Source: Gammaproteobacteria bacterium
GTDB lineage: Bacteria > Pseudomonadota > Gammaproteobacteria > Burkholderiales > Burkholderiaceae_C
DNA: 52,043 nt
NCBI GenBank assembly: GCA_018820395.1
Contig: JAHJOG010000265.1
Location: 1 to 52,043, forward strand
Direction of reading: 5' to 3'
Shown one piece after another: positions 24,365 to 32,594 of the stretch. The position numbers and the translations under genes are program-made. Position 1 is the first letter of the stretch. Each line of letters starts with the position of its first letter. Below the pieces are notes generated by a model. It did no database searches, was not told the origin of the DNA, and saw nothing but the letters and a program-made list of their open reading frames with translations.

Positions 24365-25237
24365 ATGGACCCTTCTTCCCATCTCAAACCCATTCCCGGC
24401 GGTGGCGGCGGCGACGGCCCCGTGACAGAGGCCGACCTGCACGCTTTCGCCGACGGGCAGCTCGCCGAAACGCGGCGCGCGCAGATCGAACTGTTTCTGC
24501 GCGATCGCCCGGCGGAACGACAGCGCGTGGCCGACTGGCGCGCGCAAAACGAGGCGCTGCGGCAATGGCTGGACCCGGTGGTGTCCGAGCCGCTGCCGCT
24601 GCGGCTGCCGCTGTCGTCGGCCGCGCACGGATGGCACCGCGGACCGTGGCGCGCGATGGCGGCCGGCGTGCTGATCGCGGTGGCGAGCGCGGGCTCGGCC
24701 TGGTGGCTGCGCGGCGCAGTCGACGATGGCGCGGGTCCGCTGGCTTCGTGGGTCGCTCCGTCATCGTCGGCGGCGGACGGGTCCGGCGTCGCAGGGGCGA
24801 ACACGCTGCGCGGGTTCGCTTATCGCGCGGCAGTGGCGCATGCGGTCTACAGCCCCGACGCGCGGCGGCCGGTGGAGGTGAGCGCCGCGGACGAACAGGC
24901 GCTGGTCACTTGGCTCACCAAGCGCATGGGCACCGCCGTGAAGCCGCCGGATTTGCGCGGCGTGGGCTACGCGCTCATCGGCGGACGCCTGCTGCCCGGC
25001 GACAAGGGGCCGGTGGCGCAGTTCATGTTCGACGGCGCGAAGGGTCAGCGTCTCACGCTCTACGTCACGCGCGAGGATGCGGGCCGCGAGACGGCGTTTC
25101 GATTCGGCCAGGACGGCCCGGTGAACGTCTTCTATTGGGTGGACAAGGACTTCGGCTACGCGCTGTCGGCCGGCGCCGATCGGGCCGAGCTCTTGCGCGT
25201 GGCGCAGGCGGTGTACGGGCAGCTGGAGCGGCGCTGA
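24365..25237 (+). CDS. Membrane-anchored anti-sigma factor
   Basis: A 290-residue protein. The cytoplasmic N-terminus has the anti-sigma pattern TEADLHAFADGQLAETRRAQ (21-40), lacking the HxxxCxxC zinc motif. One transmembrane segment lies at about 95-115, followed by a periplasmic domain of about 170 residues that presumably senses the signal (it contains GVGYALIGGRLLPG and YWVDKDFGYALSA). It should hold the sigma factor encoded just upstream inactive. It ends 2 bases before the convergent VOC gene. Confidence 0.88.
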   Translation: MDPSSHLKPIPGGGGGDGPVTEADLHAFADGQLAETRRAQIELFLRDRPAERQRVADWRAQNEALRQWLDPVVSEPLPLRLPLSSAAHGWHRGPWRAMAAGVLIAVASAGSAWWLRGAVDDGAGPLASWVAPSSSAADGSGVAGANTLRGFAYRAAVAHAVYSPDARRPVEVSAADEQALVTWLTKRMGTAVKPPDLRGVGYALIGGRLLPGDKGPVAQFMFDGAKGQRLTLYVTREDAGRETAFRFGQDGPVNVFYWVDKDFGYALSAGADRAELLRVAQAVYGQLERR

Positions 25238-25239
25238 CG

Positions 25240-25800
25240 CTAAGGGGAAGCCAGCCCCATGCGCTGCGCCATGTCGCGCTGCCACTCGGCGCGCGGACGA
25301 AAGCCTGGCATGCCGCGCGCGTGCGCTTCGGCCCAGGCGAGAAGCTCTTCCGGCGGCAACTCGAAAGGCGCGGCCACGCGGCACGGTTGCGACACATACC
25401 AAGGCAAGTCCCAGTACAGCTCCACGCGGTTGCCTTCCGGGTCGTGGAAATAGACCGACAGCGCGTTGCCGTGCGTGACGGGCGCGAGTTCACGCACCCC
25501 CGCCTGCTTCACCCGCCGATGAAAGTCGACGAGCGTCTGCAGCGAGTCGGCCTTCATCGAGATCTGGTTGATCACGTTGAAGTCGACGCGCTCCGGCCGG
25601 CCTGAGACCAGCACGAGCTGGTGGTGCTCGGCGGGATCGCGACTGAGGAAGACGAGCCTCAGCGGACCGTCGGGCCCGGGCAGTTGGCCGCGATCGGTCT
25701 CGGTGAAGTCGAGCACCGACGTGTAGAACTCGGCCTGCCGGTCGATGTCGGTGACGTGGAAGCCGATGTGGCTGAAGCGAAGGCCTGGGCGCGTTGTCAT
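25240..25800 (-). CDS. VOC-family extradiol-dioxygenase-like protein
   Basis: A 186-residue vicinal-oxygen-chelate protein. It has the metal triad expected for extradiol (2,3-diol) dioxygenases: H11 in FSHIGFHV, H59 or H60 in EHHQLVLV, and E127 in GNRVELYWD. The last 50 residues (ELPPEELLAWAEAHARGMPG...) extend beyond the plain VOC unit. It is the last gene of the Bug, flavin monooxygenase, VOC block, so ring cleavage of the hydroxylated product is a reasonable role, not proven. The ATG at 25800 follows an AAGGAA ribosome binding site. Confidence 0.83.
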   Translation of the reverse strand: MTTRPGLRFSHIGFHVTDIDRQAEFYTSVLDFTETDRGQLPGPDGPLRLVFLSRDPAEHHQLVLVSGRPERVDFNVINQISMKADSLQTLVDFHRRVKQAGVRELAPVTHGNALSVYFHDPEGNRVELYWDLPWYVSQPCRVAAPFELPPEELLAWAEAHARGMPGFRPRAEWQRDMAQRMGLASP

Positions 25801-25826
25801 GGCGGCGTTCCTTTGGATTCGCGCCC

Positions 25827-27023
25827 TCAGGCGGGCAACGGCACCTCGTCGGCACGATAGTCGAACAGCCAGTGATAGCGTTCGCGCACGCGTGCCTCGT
25901 TCCACTCGCGCTCGACATAAGCCACGGCGCCTTCGGGCGAAGCCAGCGCCGGATTGTGAAAGCGCTTGGTGTTGGCGGCTGAGCCGTTGACGATGCGGGT
26001 GGTGCGCTCGACGCGAGCGTCCTGGTAGCGCCGCAAGCCCTGCGCGGGGTCGGCCGCATCGCGCAGGCAGCGCGCCAGCACGACGCCGTCTTCGATGGCC
26101 ATGGCCGCGCCCTGCGCGAGAAAAGGCAGCGTGGGATGGCAGGCATCGCCCAAGAGGCTGACGCGCCCGCGCGACCATTGCTGCAGCGGCTCGCGAACCA
26201 TCAAGGCCCACTTGTACGGCGTGCGGATGGCACGGATCAGCGTGTGCACGTCGTCATGCCAGTTGGCGAAGTCGTTCAGGCATTCGTCGACGGTGCCGGC
26301 GGCGGTCCAGGACTCGATCTTCCAGTCGCTGCGCTCGACCACGCCGACGAAGTTGACCAGCTCGCCGCGCCGCAACGGGTAGTGGATGACGTGGCCGCCG
26401 GGCCCGATCCAGTTGGTGCCGACGGGTCGGCGCAAATGCTCGGGCAGTTGCTCCGCGGGGATCACGCCGCGCCAGGCCAGGCAGCCCGAGAAGGCGGGCG
26501 CGTCCGGGCCGAAGAGGCCCTGGCGGATCTTGGAGTGCACGCCGTCGGCGCCGATCAGCACGTCGCCGTCGATTCGCCGGCCGTCCGCGAGCCGCAGGGT
26601 CACGCCCGCGTCGCTGCTTTCGAAGCCCTCGCAGCTGGCACCGAGCACGAGGGCGTCGGGCTTCGCCTGCCGGATCGCCGCCACCAGGGCGGCGTGCAGG
26701 TCGGGCCGGTAAAGCGTGTAGTAGGGGTGGCCGTATTCCTCGATGGACTGCTGGCCCAGGTCGAAGAGCTTCCAGGTCTGGCCGGTGCTCCACAGCCGCA
26801 CCTGCTTGCCCTCGGGCACGCTGGCCACGGCGCGTACCGTGTCGTCCAGGCCGAGCATCGACAGCACGCGGGTGGCATTGGCGCTCAACTGGAGGCCCGC
26901 GCCCACCTCGCCGAGCTGAGTGGCCTGCTCGAAGACCTGCACGTCGTGGCCGTCGCGCAGCAATGCGAGCGCCGCCGTGAGGCCGCCGAGACCGGCGCCG
27001 GCGATGAGGATCTTCGACGCCAT
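25827..27023 (-). CDS. FAD-dependent monooxygenase (salicylate/3-hydroxybenzoate hydroxylase-like)
   Basis: A 398-residue group A flavoprotein hydroxylase. The FAD-binding GAGLGG is at 9-14, the DG motif GADGVHS at 158-164, and the GD motif GDACHPTLPF at 292-301. These enzymes use NAD(P)H and oxygen to hydroxylate aromatic acids; the sequence style is closest to salicylate 1-hydroxylase and 3-hydroxybenzoate 6-hydroxylase. It starts 2 bases after the Bug gene stop and is followed after 26 bases by the VOC gene, so the three are one operon under the divergent LysR regulator. Confidence 0.88.
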   Translation of the reverse strand: MASKILIAGAGLGGLTAALALLRDGHDVQVFEQATQLGEVGAGLQLSANATRVLSMLGLDDTVRAVASVPEGKQVRLWSTGQTWKLFDLGQQSIEEYGHPYYTLYRPDLHAALVAAIRQAKPDALVLGASCEGFESSDAGVTLRLADGRRIDGDVLIGADGVHSKIRQGLFGPDAPAFSGCLAWRGVIPAEQLPEHLRRPVGTNWIGPGGHVIHYPLRRGELVNFVGVVERSDWKIESWTAAGTVDECLNDFANWHDDVHTLIRAIRTPYKWALMVREPLQQWSRGRVSLLGDACHPTLPFLAQGAAMAIEDGVVLARCLRDAADPAQGLRRYQDARVERTTRIVNGSAANTKRFHNPALASPEGAVAYVEREWNEARVRERYHWLFDYRADEVPLPA

Positions 27024-27025
27024 GC

Positions 27026-28006
27026 TCACTGCACCTGCACGTTGGCTCGCTGAATGACGCCGGACCACTTCTTGTAGTCGGTCGCGATCACCTGCCCGAA
27101 GGCCTGTGCGCCGGGCAGCCCGGGCTCGAGCCCCTGCTCTGCCAAGGCCTTGCGGACTTCGGCCGAGCCGGCGGCCTTGGTGAACGCCGCGCCGAGCTTC
27201 TGCAGCACCGGTTCGGGCGTGCCCTTGGGAGCCACCAGGCCGAACCACGAGTAGGCCTCGAAGTCCTTGCCGAGCGCGGCCTTGACGGTCGGCACCTCGG
27301 GGGCGGGCCCGTAAGGCTCGGCCCCGGTGACGGCGAGCGCCTTGAGCTTGCCGGCCTTGACGTGCGGGTACAGCGCCGACGCGTTGTCGAAGATCAGCCT
27401 GATCTGCCCGCCCAGCGCATCGGCGAGCGCCGGACCGCCTCCGCGGTAAGGCACATGGGTCATCGGCACGCCGGCGACTTCGGACAGCAGCTCGGTGGCG
27501 AGGTGGCCGATGGAGCCATTGCCCGCGGTACCGATGGTGAGGTTCTGCCCCTTGGCCTTGACCAGGTCCTGCAACGAGGCGATGCCGGCGCCGGAACTCG
27601 CAGCGATCATCAACGGGCCGCGCAATGCCATGCCCACGGGGACGAAGGACTGCGCGTCGTAGCTCAGGTTCTTGTAGAGCCCGGGCGCGACGGCGAGCGT
27701 GCTGGTGCCGCCCCAGAGCAGCGTGTAGCCGTCGGCCGGTGCGCGTGCCACGGCGGCGCTGCCGACGGTGCCGGCCGCACCGGCACGGTTGTCGATGACG
27801 ATCGGCTGGCCCAGTGCTTCGCCCATCACCGTGGCGTAGAGGCGAGCGCTGGCGTCGGTCGGGCCGCCCGCCGGGAAGGGCACGACGATCGTGATGGCGC
27901 GGCTGGGGTAGTCGGCCTGGGCCGATGCGGCGAAGGGCGCGGCCGCGAGGGCGGCGCACAGGAGCAGGTGGCGGCGCTTGAGGAAGCTGGATCCAAAGAC
28001 GGACAT
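27026..28006 (-). CDS. Bug-family solute-binding protein (3)
   Basis: A 326-residue periplasmic binding protein. The signal peptide (MSVFGSSFLKRRHLLLCAAL, cleavage near ASA-QADY) carries a lysine-arginine pair. The Bug hallmark IVVPFPAGGPTDASARLYA has the ligand-contacting aspartate, followed by DNRAGAAGTVGSAAVARAPA. The ATG at 28006 is preferred over an upstream in-frame ATG (28078) because the signal peptide fits. It leads the operon with the flavin monooxygenase, so the ligand is probably an aromatic or related acid. Confidence 0.91.
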   Translation of the reverse strand: MSVFGSSFLKRRHLLLCAALAAAPFAASAQADYPSRAITIVVPFPAGGPTDASARLYATVMGEALGQPIVIDNRAGAAGTVGSAAVARAPADGYTLLWGGTSTLAVAPGLYKNLSYDAQSFVPVGMALRGPLMIAASSGAGIASLQDLVKAKGQNLTIGTAGNGSIGHLATELLSEVAGVPMTHVPYRGGGPALADALGGQIRLIFDNASALYPHVKAGKLKALAVTGAEPYGPAPEVPTVKAALGKDFEAYSWFGLVAPKGTPEPVLQKLGAAFTKAAGSAEVRKALAEQGLEPGLPGAQAFGQVIATDYKKWSGVIQRANVQVQ

Positions 28007-28067
28007 GGGTGGGAGGTCTCCTTGTTCGGGTGCAGGGGCAGGAACGCCCGTCGACCCATTGCAACCA

Positions 28068-28091
28068 TTGCACCGCAAATCGGGCGATTGG
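28068..28091. promoter_or_regulatory. Candidate LysR-regulator site between divergent LysR and Bug genes
   Basis: TTGC-ACC-GCAA (28068-28078) is an inverted repeat in the 127-base spacer. Next to it is TCGGGCGATTGG (28080-28091), which also occurs upstream of block 1 (6659-6670). The canonical T-N11-A form is not clean, so this is tentative. Confidence 0.3.
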
Positions 28092-28133
28092 TAAAAGTGC
28101 AGAATTCGATGAATAGATCACCGATGGCTATCA

Positions 28134-29039
28134 ATGATCCGACCACCCTCGCCCCTCAACCTGTCGCTGCGCCAACTGCGCGCCTTCGCGACGATCGCCA
28201 GGCAGCAGAGCTTCACGCGTGCCGCGGAGCAACTGCACATCACGCAACCGGGCCTGAGCGGCATGGTGCGCGACATCGAGGCGCAACTGGAATGCCGGCT
28301 CTTCGAGCGCACCACGCGGGCCGTGTCGCTCACGGAGCACGGACGCGCCTTTCTGCCGGTGGCGATGCGCGTGCTGGCGGAGCTCGACACGGCGGCGGCG
28401 TCGCTCAGCCAGCTGTCCGACACGGGCCGACGGCGCCTGGTGGTCGGCGCTACGCCGGTGATTGCGTCGTCGATCGTGCCGGAGGCCTGCGCGGCCTTCG
28501 CCCGCACTCATCCGGGCGTTCAGGTGGTGGTGCACGACCTCGACCGGGCGCAGATCCAGGCCGGCGTGCAGGACGGCGAACTCGACGCCGGCTTCGGCGT
28601 GTTCCTGGATGCGTCGAGCGGGCTGCGGCGCACGCCGCTGCATCGCACACACCTCGTGCTGGTCGCGCCCGGCACGGAGCCCGCGGACTCGGTGCGCTGG
28701 AGCGAGCTGTCCTCAGGCCTGCCGCTGCTCTCGCTACCCGCGAAGAACCCGATTCAGAAGCTGGTGAACAGCCAACTCAAATCGCCGAATCCGGGCGAGG
28801 CGCAGGTGTTCAATCACCTGCACACGCTGCTGGCCATGGTCGAGGCCGGCTTGGGGCGCGCGGTGCTTCCGTCGTTCGTGGTGGCGGCAGCCACCCGCTA
28901 TCGCGTGACGCTCCGGCCGCTGGTGCGGCCGAAGGTGCATCTGGACTTCTACGAGATCACGCGTGCGGGCGCGCCGCGGCCGGCCTTGCTGGTGGAGTTC
29001 GGCAAATGCCTGCTCGCGACGAAGCGGGCTCCGTCCTAG
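28134..29039 (+). CDS. LysR-family transcriptional regulator
   Basis: A 301-residue LysR regulator. The helix-turn-helix lies at about residues 9-66 (LSLRQLRAFATIARQQSFTR, AAEQLHITQPGLSGMVRDIE), followed by the periplasmic-binding-protein-like effector domain. It diverges from the Bug, flavin monooxygenase, VOC operon and should activate it in response to the substrate or an intermediate. The start ATG at 28134 gives MIRPPSPLNLSLRQL; no strong ribosome binding site is seen. Confidence 0.9.
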   Translation: MIRPPSPLNLSLRQLRAFATIARQQSFTRAAEQLHITQPGLSGMVRDIEAQLECRLFERTTRAVSLTEHGRAFLPVAMRVLAELDTAAASLSQLSDTGRRRLVVGATPVIASSIVPEACAAFARTHPGVQVVVHDLDRAQIQAGVQDGELDAGFGVFLDASSGLRRTPLHRTHLVLVAPGTEPADSVRWSELSSGLPLLSLPAKNPIQKLVNSQLKSPNPGEAQVFNHLHTLLAMVEAGLGRAVLPSFVVAAATRYRVTLRPLVRPKVHLDFYEITRAGAPRPALLVEFGKCLLATKRAPS

Positions 29040-29066
29040 CTGGCCGCGCGCCGCGTCGCCCGAAGG

Positions 29067-30041
29067 TCACCCCCCGCGCACCATCGCCAGCAAGCTCGTG
29101 GGATTGATGGTTTTCGCCTTGGCCTGCATGTCGGGCAGGTAGCGTTCCTTCAGGCCCTGGGCTTCTTGCATCGTGCCCGCGTAAGCGTCCTTGAGCATCT
29201 GCGTGGACAGCGTCCGGCCGCCCGCGTAGTAATGCTTGGCGACGTGGCCGAGCGCGTAGGTGGTGGCAAAGCTCATGCCCGAACTGACCGCCTGCCGGCC
29301 GACGCCGCGCAGCAGCCCGCCGCCGACCTTGCCCAGCAAGCCGCCGAGCAGCTTGCGGCCGGACTGCTCGAGGTACTGCGACGTGAGTCCCACGCCGACG
29401 GTGGCGAGAAAGTCCTTCACGTGGCCGCTGTCGAGCTCGTAGCCGTGCGCCTTGCCGATGCGATACACCAGCTTCATCTGGAGCGGAATGATGGCCAGCG
29501 TCGAGAGCGTCTCGGGCAGCAACTCCAGCGCGCCGTTGAGGATCGACGCGTTGAGGATGGCGCGGTCGAGTTCGGCCGTGTCGACGGTCGCGCGCTCGGC
29601 CGCCATGCGCGCGGCAGCAGCGGCGATGGGCGTGACTTCGGCGCCGGTGGTCGGCAGTGCGGCGATGGCCTGCGCCTCGCTCGCGAAAGCGCCGGACGAC
29701 GAGTCCGCATCGAGCCCCAGCGCCGCGCGCGCCTCGGACAGAAAGCGCTTCTCCGCGTCCGAGTGGGTGCCGTCGGCATCGCACACGCACACCGCCATTT
29801 CGTAGGCGAGGCGCCTGGCATCGGGGCTCTGCAACTGCGCCGCCGCATCGGCGAGCGACACGCGCTTCATCAGCACGTCCTGGTAGAGCGCGGGCAAATG
29901 GAGTGCGTCGTCCTGGGCGAAGCCGTCGGCGACGCGCTTGATCTCGGCGCGCTCCCGCTCGTGCTTGGCGCCGTCGGCGAACGACGCCAGAAGACAGAGC
30001 GTGAGCGTCGCGCGGATCTCGTCTTGCTGCATCCCGCTCAT
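29067..30041 (-). CDS. TerB-like and DUF697 membrane-associated protein
   Basis: A 324-residue protein. The N-terminal 120 residues (IRATLTLCLLASFADGAKHE to CVCDADGTHSDAEKRFLSEA) resemble the TerB/YebE-type helical domain with its D-G-x-x-x-x-x-E pattern. The C-terminal part (about 190-300, MKLVYRIGKAHGYELDSGHV and GGGLLRGVGRQAVSSGMSFA) matches the DUF697 family of partly hydrophobic domains. Function is unknown; tellurite-resistance-related proteins share the fold. I start it at 30041, where ATGA overlaps the stop of the Bax-inhibitor gene; an ATG at 30032 is possible. Confidence 0.78.
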   Translation of the reverse strand: MSGMQQDEIRATLTLCLLASFADGAKHERERAEIKRVADGFAQDDALHLPALYQDVLMKRVSLADAAAQLQSPDARRLAYEMAVCVCDADGTHSDAEKRFLSEARAALGLDADSSSGAFASEAQAIAALPTTGAEVTPIAAAAARMAAERATVDTAELDRAILNASILNGALELLPETLSTLAIIPLQMKLVYRIGKAHGYELDSGHVKDFLATVGVGLTSQYLEQSGRKLLGGLLGKVGGGLLRGVGRQAVSSGMSFATTYALGHVAKHYYAGGRTLSTQMLKDAYAGTMQEAQGLKERYLPDMQAKAKTINPTSLLAMVRGG

Positions 30042-30733
30042 TCTTCCCGGCCGCCACCGATGCCGAGCAACAGCAGCAGGGACTGGAACACGTTGAACAG
30101 GCTCAGGTACACGCCGAGCGTGGCGGTGATGTAGTTGGTCTCGTGGCCGTCCTTCACGCGCTTGAGGTCGTGCAGGATGAATGCCGTGAAGATGCCGATG
30201 GCCAGCACCGCGATGGTGATCATCAGCGCGCTCGACTGGATGAAGAAGTTCGCGATGCCTGCGACCAGCAGCATGATGGCGCCGACGAAGAGCCATTTGC
30301 CCATCGACGAGAGATCGCGCTTGATGATCGACGACAGGCTCGCCATGCCCAGGAAGATCATGCCGGTGCCGGCAAAGGCCGTCATCACCAGCCCGGCGCC
30401 GTTGGCCAAGCCAAGCACGCTTCCGACCAGACGCGACAGCATCAGGCCCATGAAGAAGGTGAACGCCAGCAGCACCGGCACGCCGGCGGCGGAATTCTTG
30501 GTCTTCTCGATGGCGAACATGAAGCCGAATGCGCCGCCCAGGAAGAGCATCAGTCCGATGCCGGGCGACAGCGCGTTCGCGAAGCCGGTGGCAATGCCCG
30601 CCCATGCGCCGAGCACGGTCGGCACCATCGACAGCGCCAGCAGCCAATAGGTGTTGCGCAAGACCTGGTTGCGCTCGGTGACGGTGGTCGAACCCGCCTG
30701 GGGAGACCCGTAGACCTGGATGTTTTCGTTCAC
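30038..30733 (-). CDS. Bax inhibitor-1/YccA-family membrane protein
   Basis: A 231-residue polytopic protein with about seven membrane segments, starting near LRNTYWLLALSMVPTVLGAW, the family's typical opening. The last helix region carries the conserved aspartates of the pH-sensitive calcium-leak channel type (ILHDLKRVKDG). In bacteria YccA of this family binds and restrains the FtsH protease; BsYetJ leaks calcium. No more specific role can be given. It overlaps the TerB/DUF697 gene by 4 bases. Confidence 0.92.
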   Translation of the reverse strand: MNENIQVYGSPQAGSTTVTERNQVLRNTYWLLALSMVPTVLGAWAGIATGFANALSPGIGLMLFLGGAFGFMFAIEKTKNSAAGVPVLLAFTFFMGLMLSRLVGSVLGLANGAGLVMTAFAGTGMIFLGMASLSSIIKRDLSSMGKWLFVGAIMLLVAGIANFFIQSSALMITIAVLAIGIFTAFILHDLKRVKDGHETNYITATLGVYLSLFNVFQSLLLLLGIGGGREE

Positions 30734-30808
30734 GATGTGCCTCGTTGGTGGAAGGGTTGAACATGCCGCGAAGGGATCGCGGGTGATTGCAATCTAAGGC
30801 CGATAAGG

Positions 30809-30826
30809 ATTCGAGAAAAGTCGAAT
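30809..30826. promoter_or_regulatory. LysR-type dyad upstream of nhaR
   Basis: ATTCGA-GAAAAG-TCGAAT is a perfect 6-bp dyad with a 6-base spacer and contains T-N11-A, the form expected of a LysR-family operator. A separate perfect palindrome GATTGCAATC lies at 30785-30794. Both stand between the divergent nhaR and Bax-inhibitor genes, so NhaR could control itself and that pair. Confidence 0.5.
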
Positions 30827-30887
30827 TTATGGCATCTTTTGCTCGCGTTTTCCGTACCATTCGGGCTGGACTCCGAGGAACGGCACG

Positions 30888-31784
30888 ATGAACTTCAAGC
30901 ACCTCCACTATTTCTGGGCCGCCGCCAAGGCAGGCGGCATCGCGCGCGCGAGCGAGCAGCTGCACATCACGCCACAGACGCTGTCGGGCCAGATCAAGCT
31001 GCTCGAGCAGCGGCTCAACTGCCATCTGTTCCAGAAGAGCGGGCGCGGCGTCGAGTTGACGCCCGAAGGCCGCACGGCGATGAGCTACGCGGACCAGATC
31101 TTCGCGCTGGGCGCCGAGCTGGAAACGGCGCTGGGCAACCAGGCGGACGGCTCCCGCACGCTGAGCTTTCGGGTGGGCATCGCCGACGCGGTGCCCAAGT
31201 CGATCGCCTACCGCCTGCTGGAGCCCGCGCTGGCCATCGACGAGCATGTCCGGCTCATCTGCCACGAAGGGCAGTTTCGAGACCTGCTCGGACAGTTGTC
31301 GGTGCACCGCCTCGACCTGGTCATCGCGGACGAGGCGATGGGGCGGCAGACCAGCGTGAAGGCCTTCAACCATCCGCTGGGGACGACGGCCATGAGCTTC
31401 TTCGCGACGCAGGCGCTGCGCAAGTCGCTGCGGAAAGATTTCCCGAAGTGCCTGGACGGCGCGCCCATGCTCACCCAGGGTTCGTCGTCGGCCATGCGCC
31501 AGCGGCTCGAGTTGTGGCTGATCGAGCACGGCCTGCGTCCGCGCATGATCGGCGAGTTCGACGACGCGGCATTGCTCAAGGCCTTCGGCGGCGAAGGCCG
31601 TGGCGTGTTCATGACGCCGACCGTGCTGGAAGACGAAACCTGCACGCAGTACGGCGTCGAAGTGCTGGGGCGCGCGTCCGAACTGGTCGAGGAGTTCTTC
31701 GCCATTTCGGGCGAACGGCGCATTTCGCATCCGTGCGTGGCGGCCATCACCCGCGCGGCGCGGGAGAGCTTCATGCGCCACTGA
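30888..31784 (+). CDS. nhaR: Transcriptional activator NhaR
   Basis: A 298-residue LysR-family protein. Its opening MNFKHLHYFWAAAKAGGIAR, followed by ASEQLHITPQTLSGQIKLLE, is nearly the same as the NhaR signature I know. NhaR of E. coli activates the sodium/proton antiporter gene nhaA and pga genes in response to sodium and alkaline pH. No nhaA is next to it here. The start ATG at 30888 follows GAGGAACGGCACG. It diverges from the Bax-inhibitor pair, with a LysR-type dyad in the spacer. Confidence 0.92.
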   Translation: MNFKHLHYFWAAAKAGGIARASEQLHITPQTLSGQIKLLEQRLNCHLFQKSGRGVELTPEGRTAMSYADQIFALGAELETALGNQADGSRTLSFRVGIADAVPKSIAYRLLEPALAIDEHVRLICHEGQFRDLLGQLSVHRLDLVIADEAMGRQTSVKAFNHPLGTTAMSFFATQALRKSLRKDFPKCLDGAPMLTQGSSSAMRQRLELWLIEHGLRPRMIGEFDDAALLKAFGGEGRGVFMTPTVLEDETCTQYGVEVLGRASELVEEFFAISGERRISHPCVAAITRAARESFMRH

Positions 31785-31809
31785 CGTCGGCGCCGATGCG
31801 CGACCGCTT

Positions 31810-31815
31810 TATACT
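31810..31815 (+). promoter_or_regulatory. -10 box of the mntP riboswitch transcript
   Basis: TATACT lies just before the riboswitch. No convincing -35 box is seen at 17 bases; CTGACG lies about 23 bases upstream. Confidence 0.4.
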
Positions 31816-31821
31816 TGCGCG

Positions 31822-31975
31822 TCCCTTGGGGAGTAGCCGGCTTTCATTTTCATGAAGGCGCCTGCGTCAACATACTGGACCCGCACCTTGCAGGTTCTGG
31901 CGCATGCAACCGTTCTTCGGTTGGCGAGACCATCGGCATGTCACCGCGACGCAGGTCGGGCAGCGGTGGCGTGCC
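31822..31975 (+). ncRNA. yybP-ykoY manganese riboswitch
   Basis: The conserved elements of the manganese-sensing yybP-ykoY aptamer are present in order: GGGGAGTAGCC (about 31828-31838), GTCAACATACT (31866-31876), and GGCGAGACC (31923-31931). Between them a stem CAACCG/CGGTTG with loop TTCTT (31907-31923) and CCTGC/GCAGG (31861-31865, 31890-31894) can pair. After the aptamer, GGCATGTCACCGC (31935-31947) pairs over 13 positions (two G-U) with GCGGTGGCGTGCC (31963-31975), a likely expression-platform hairpin. Known members turn on manganese exporters when Mn2+ is high; here the next gene is mntP. Confidence 0.9.
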
Positions 31976-32009
31976 GTTGTGTTGCCGCCCGGCCCGAGAA
32001 GCAAACCCC

Positions 32010-32582
32010 ATGAACCTCCTATCGATCGCGTCGCTGGCCCTTGCCATGTCGACGGACGCCTTCGCCGCCGCCGTCGGAAAGGGCGTGGCGCTGCAGAAGC
32101 CACGCTGGTCCGAAGCGCTCCGCACCGGTGCCATCTTCGGCGTCATCGAGGCGATCACGCCGCTCATCGGCTGGTCGCTCGGCTACGTCGCTTCGAACTA
32201 CGTGCGGGAGTGGGATCACTGGATCGCATTCACGCTTCTCACGGTGCTCGGCATTCGAATGATCTGGGCCGCTTCCCGCAAGCCCGAAGCGGAAGAAGCC
32301 GAGAAGCCGACCCGCCACGGCTTCTGGCTGCTGGCGATCACCGGCTTCGCGACCAGCATCGATGCGATGGCCGTCGGCGTGGGGCTGGCTTTCCTGGACG
32401 AGAACATCCTGCCGATCGCCGCGGCGATCGGCGTGGCGACTTTCGTGATGGTCACGCTCGGCGTCATGGTCGGCCGCATGCTGGGCAACATCGCGGGACG
32501 CTGGGCGGAAGCGCTCGGCGGCGTGCTGCTGATCGCGATCGGCGCGACGATCCTCTACGAACACCTGCACGCCGTCGCTTGA
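32010..32582 (+). CDS. mntP: Manganese efflux pump MntP
   Basis: A 190-residue inner-membrane exporter with six membrane segments made of two internal repeats. The repeats carry the conserved aspartates D16 ([13 protein letters not shown]) and D118 ([14 protein letters not shown]), and E47 lies in the second helix; all are associated with Mn2+ transport in MntP. The charged loop at 90-103 separates the halves. A GAGAAG ribosome binding site lies about 8 bases before the ATG. Expression should be induced by manganese through the upstream riboswitch. Confidence 0.95.
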   Translation: MNLLSIASLALAMSTDAFAAAVGKGVALQKPRWSEALRTGAIFGVIEAITPLIGWSLGYVASNYVREWDHWIAFTLLTVLGIRMIWAASRKPEAEEAEKPTRHGFWLLAITGFATSIDAMAVGVGLAFLDENILPIAAAIGVATFVMVTLGVMVGRMLGNIAGRWAEALGGVLLIAIGATILYEHLHAVA

Positions 32583-32594
32583 GCTTTTCTCGAA

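Noticed and set aside
30042..31781. Upstream two thirds of a 904-codon minus-strand frame
   Set aside because: Only the last 324 codons are a real protein; the upstream part lies antisense to nhaR and across the Bax-inhibitor gene in a different frame.
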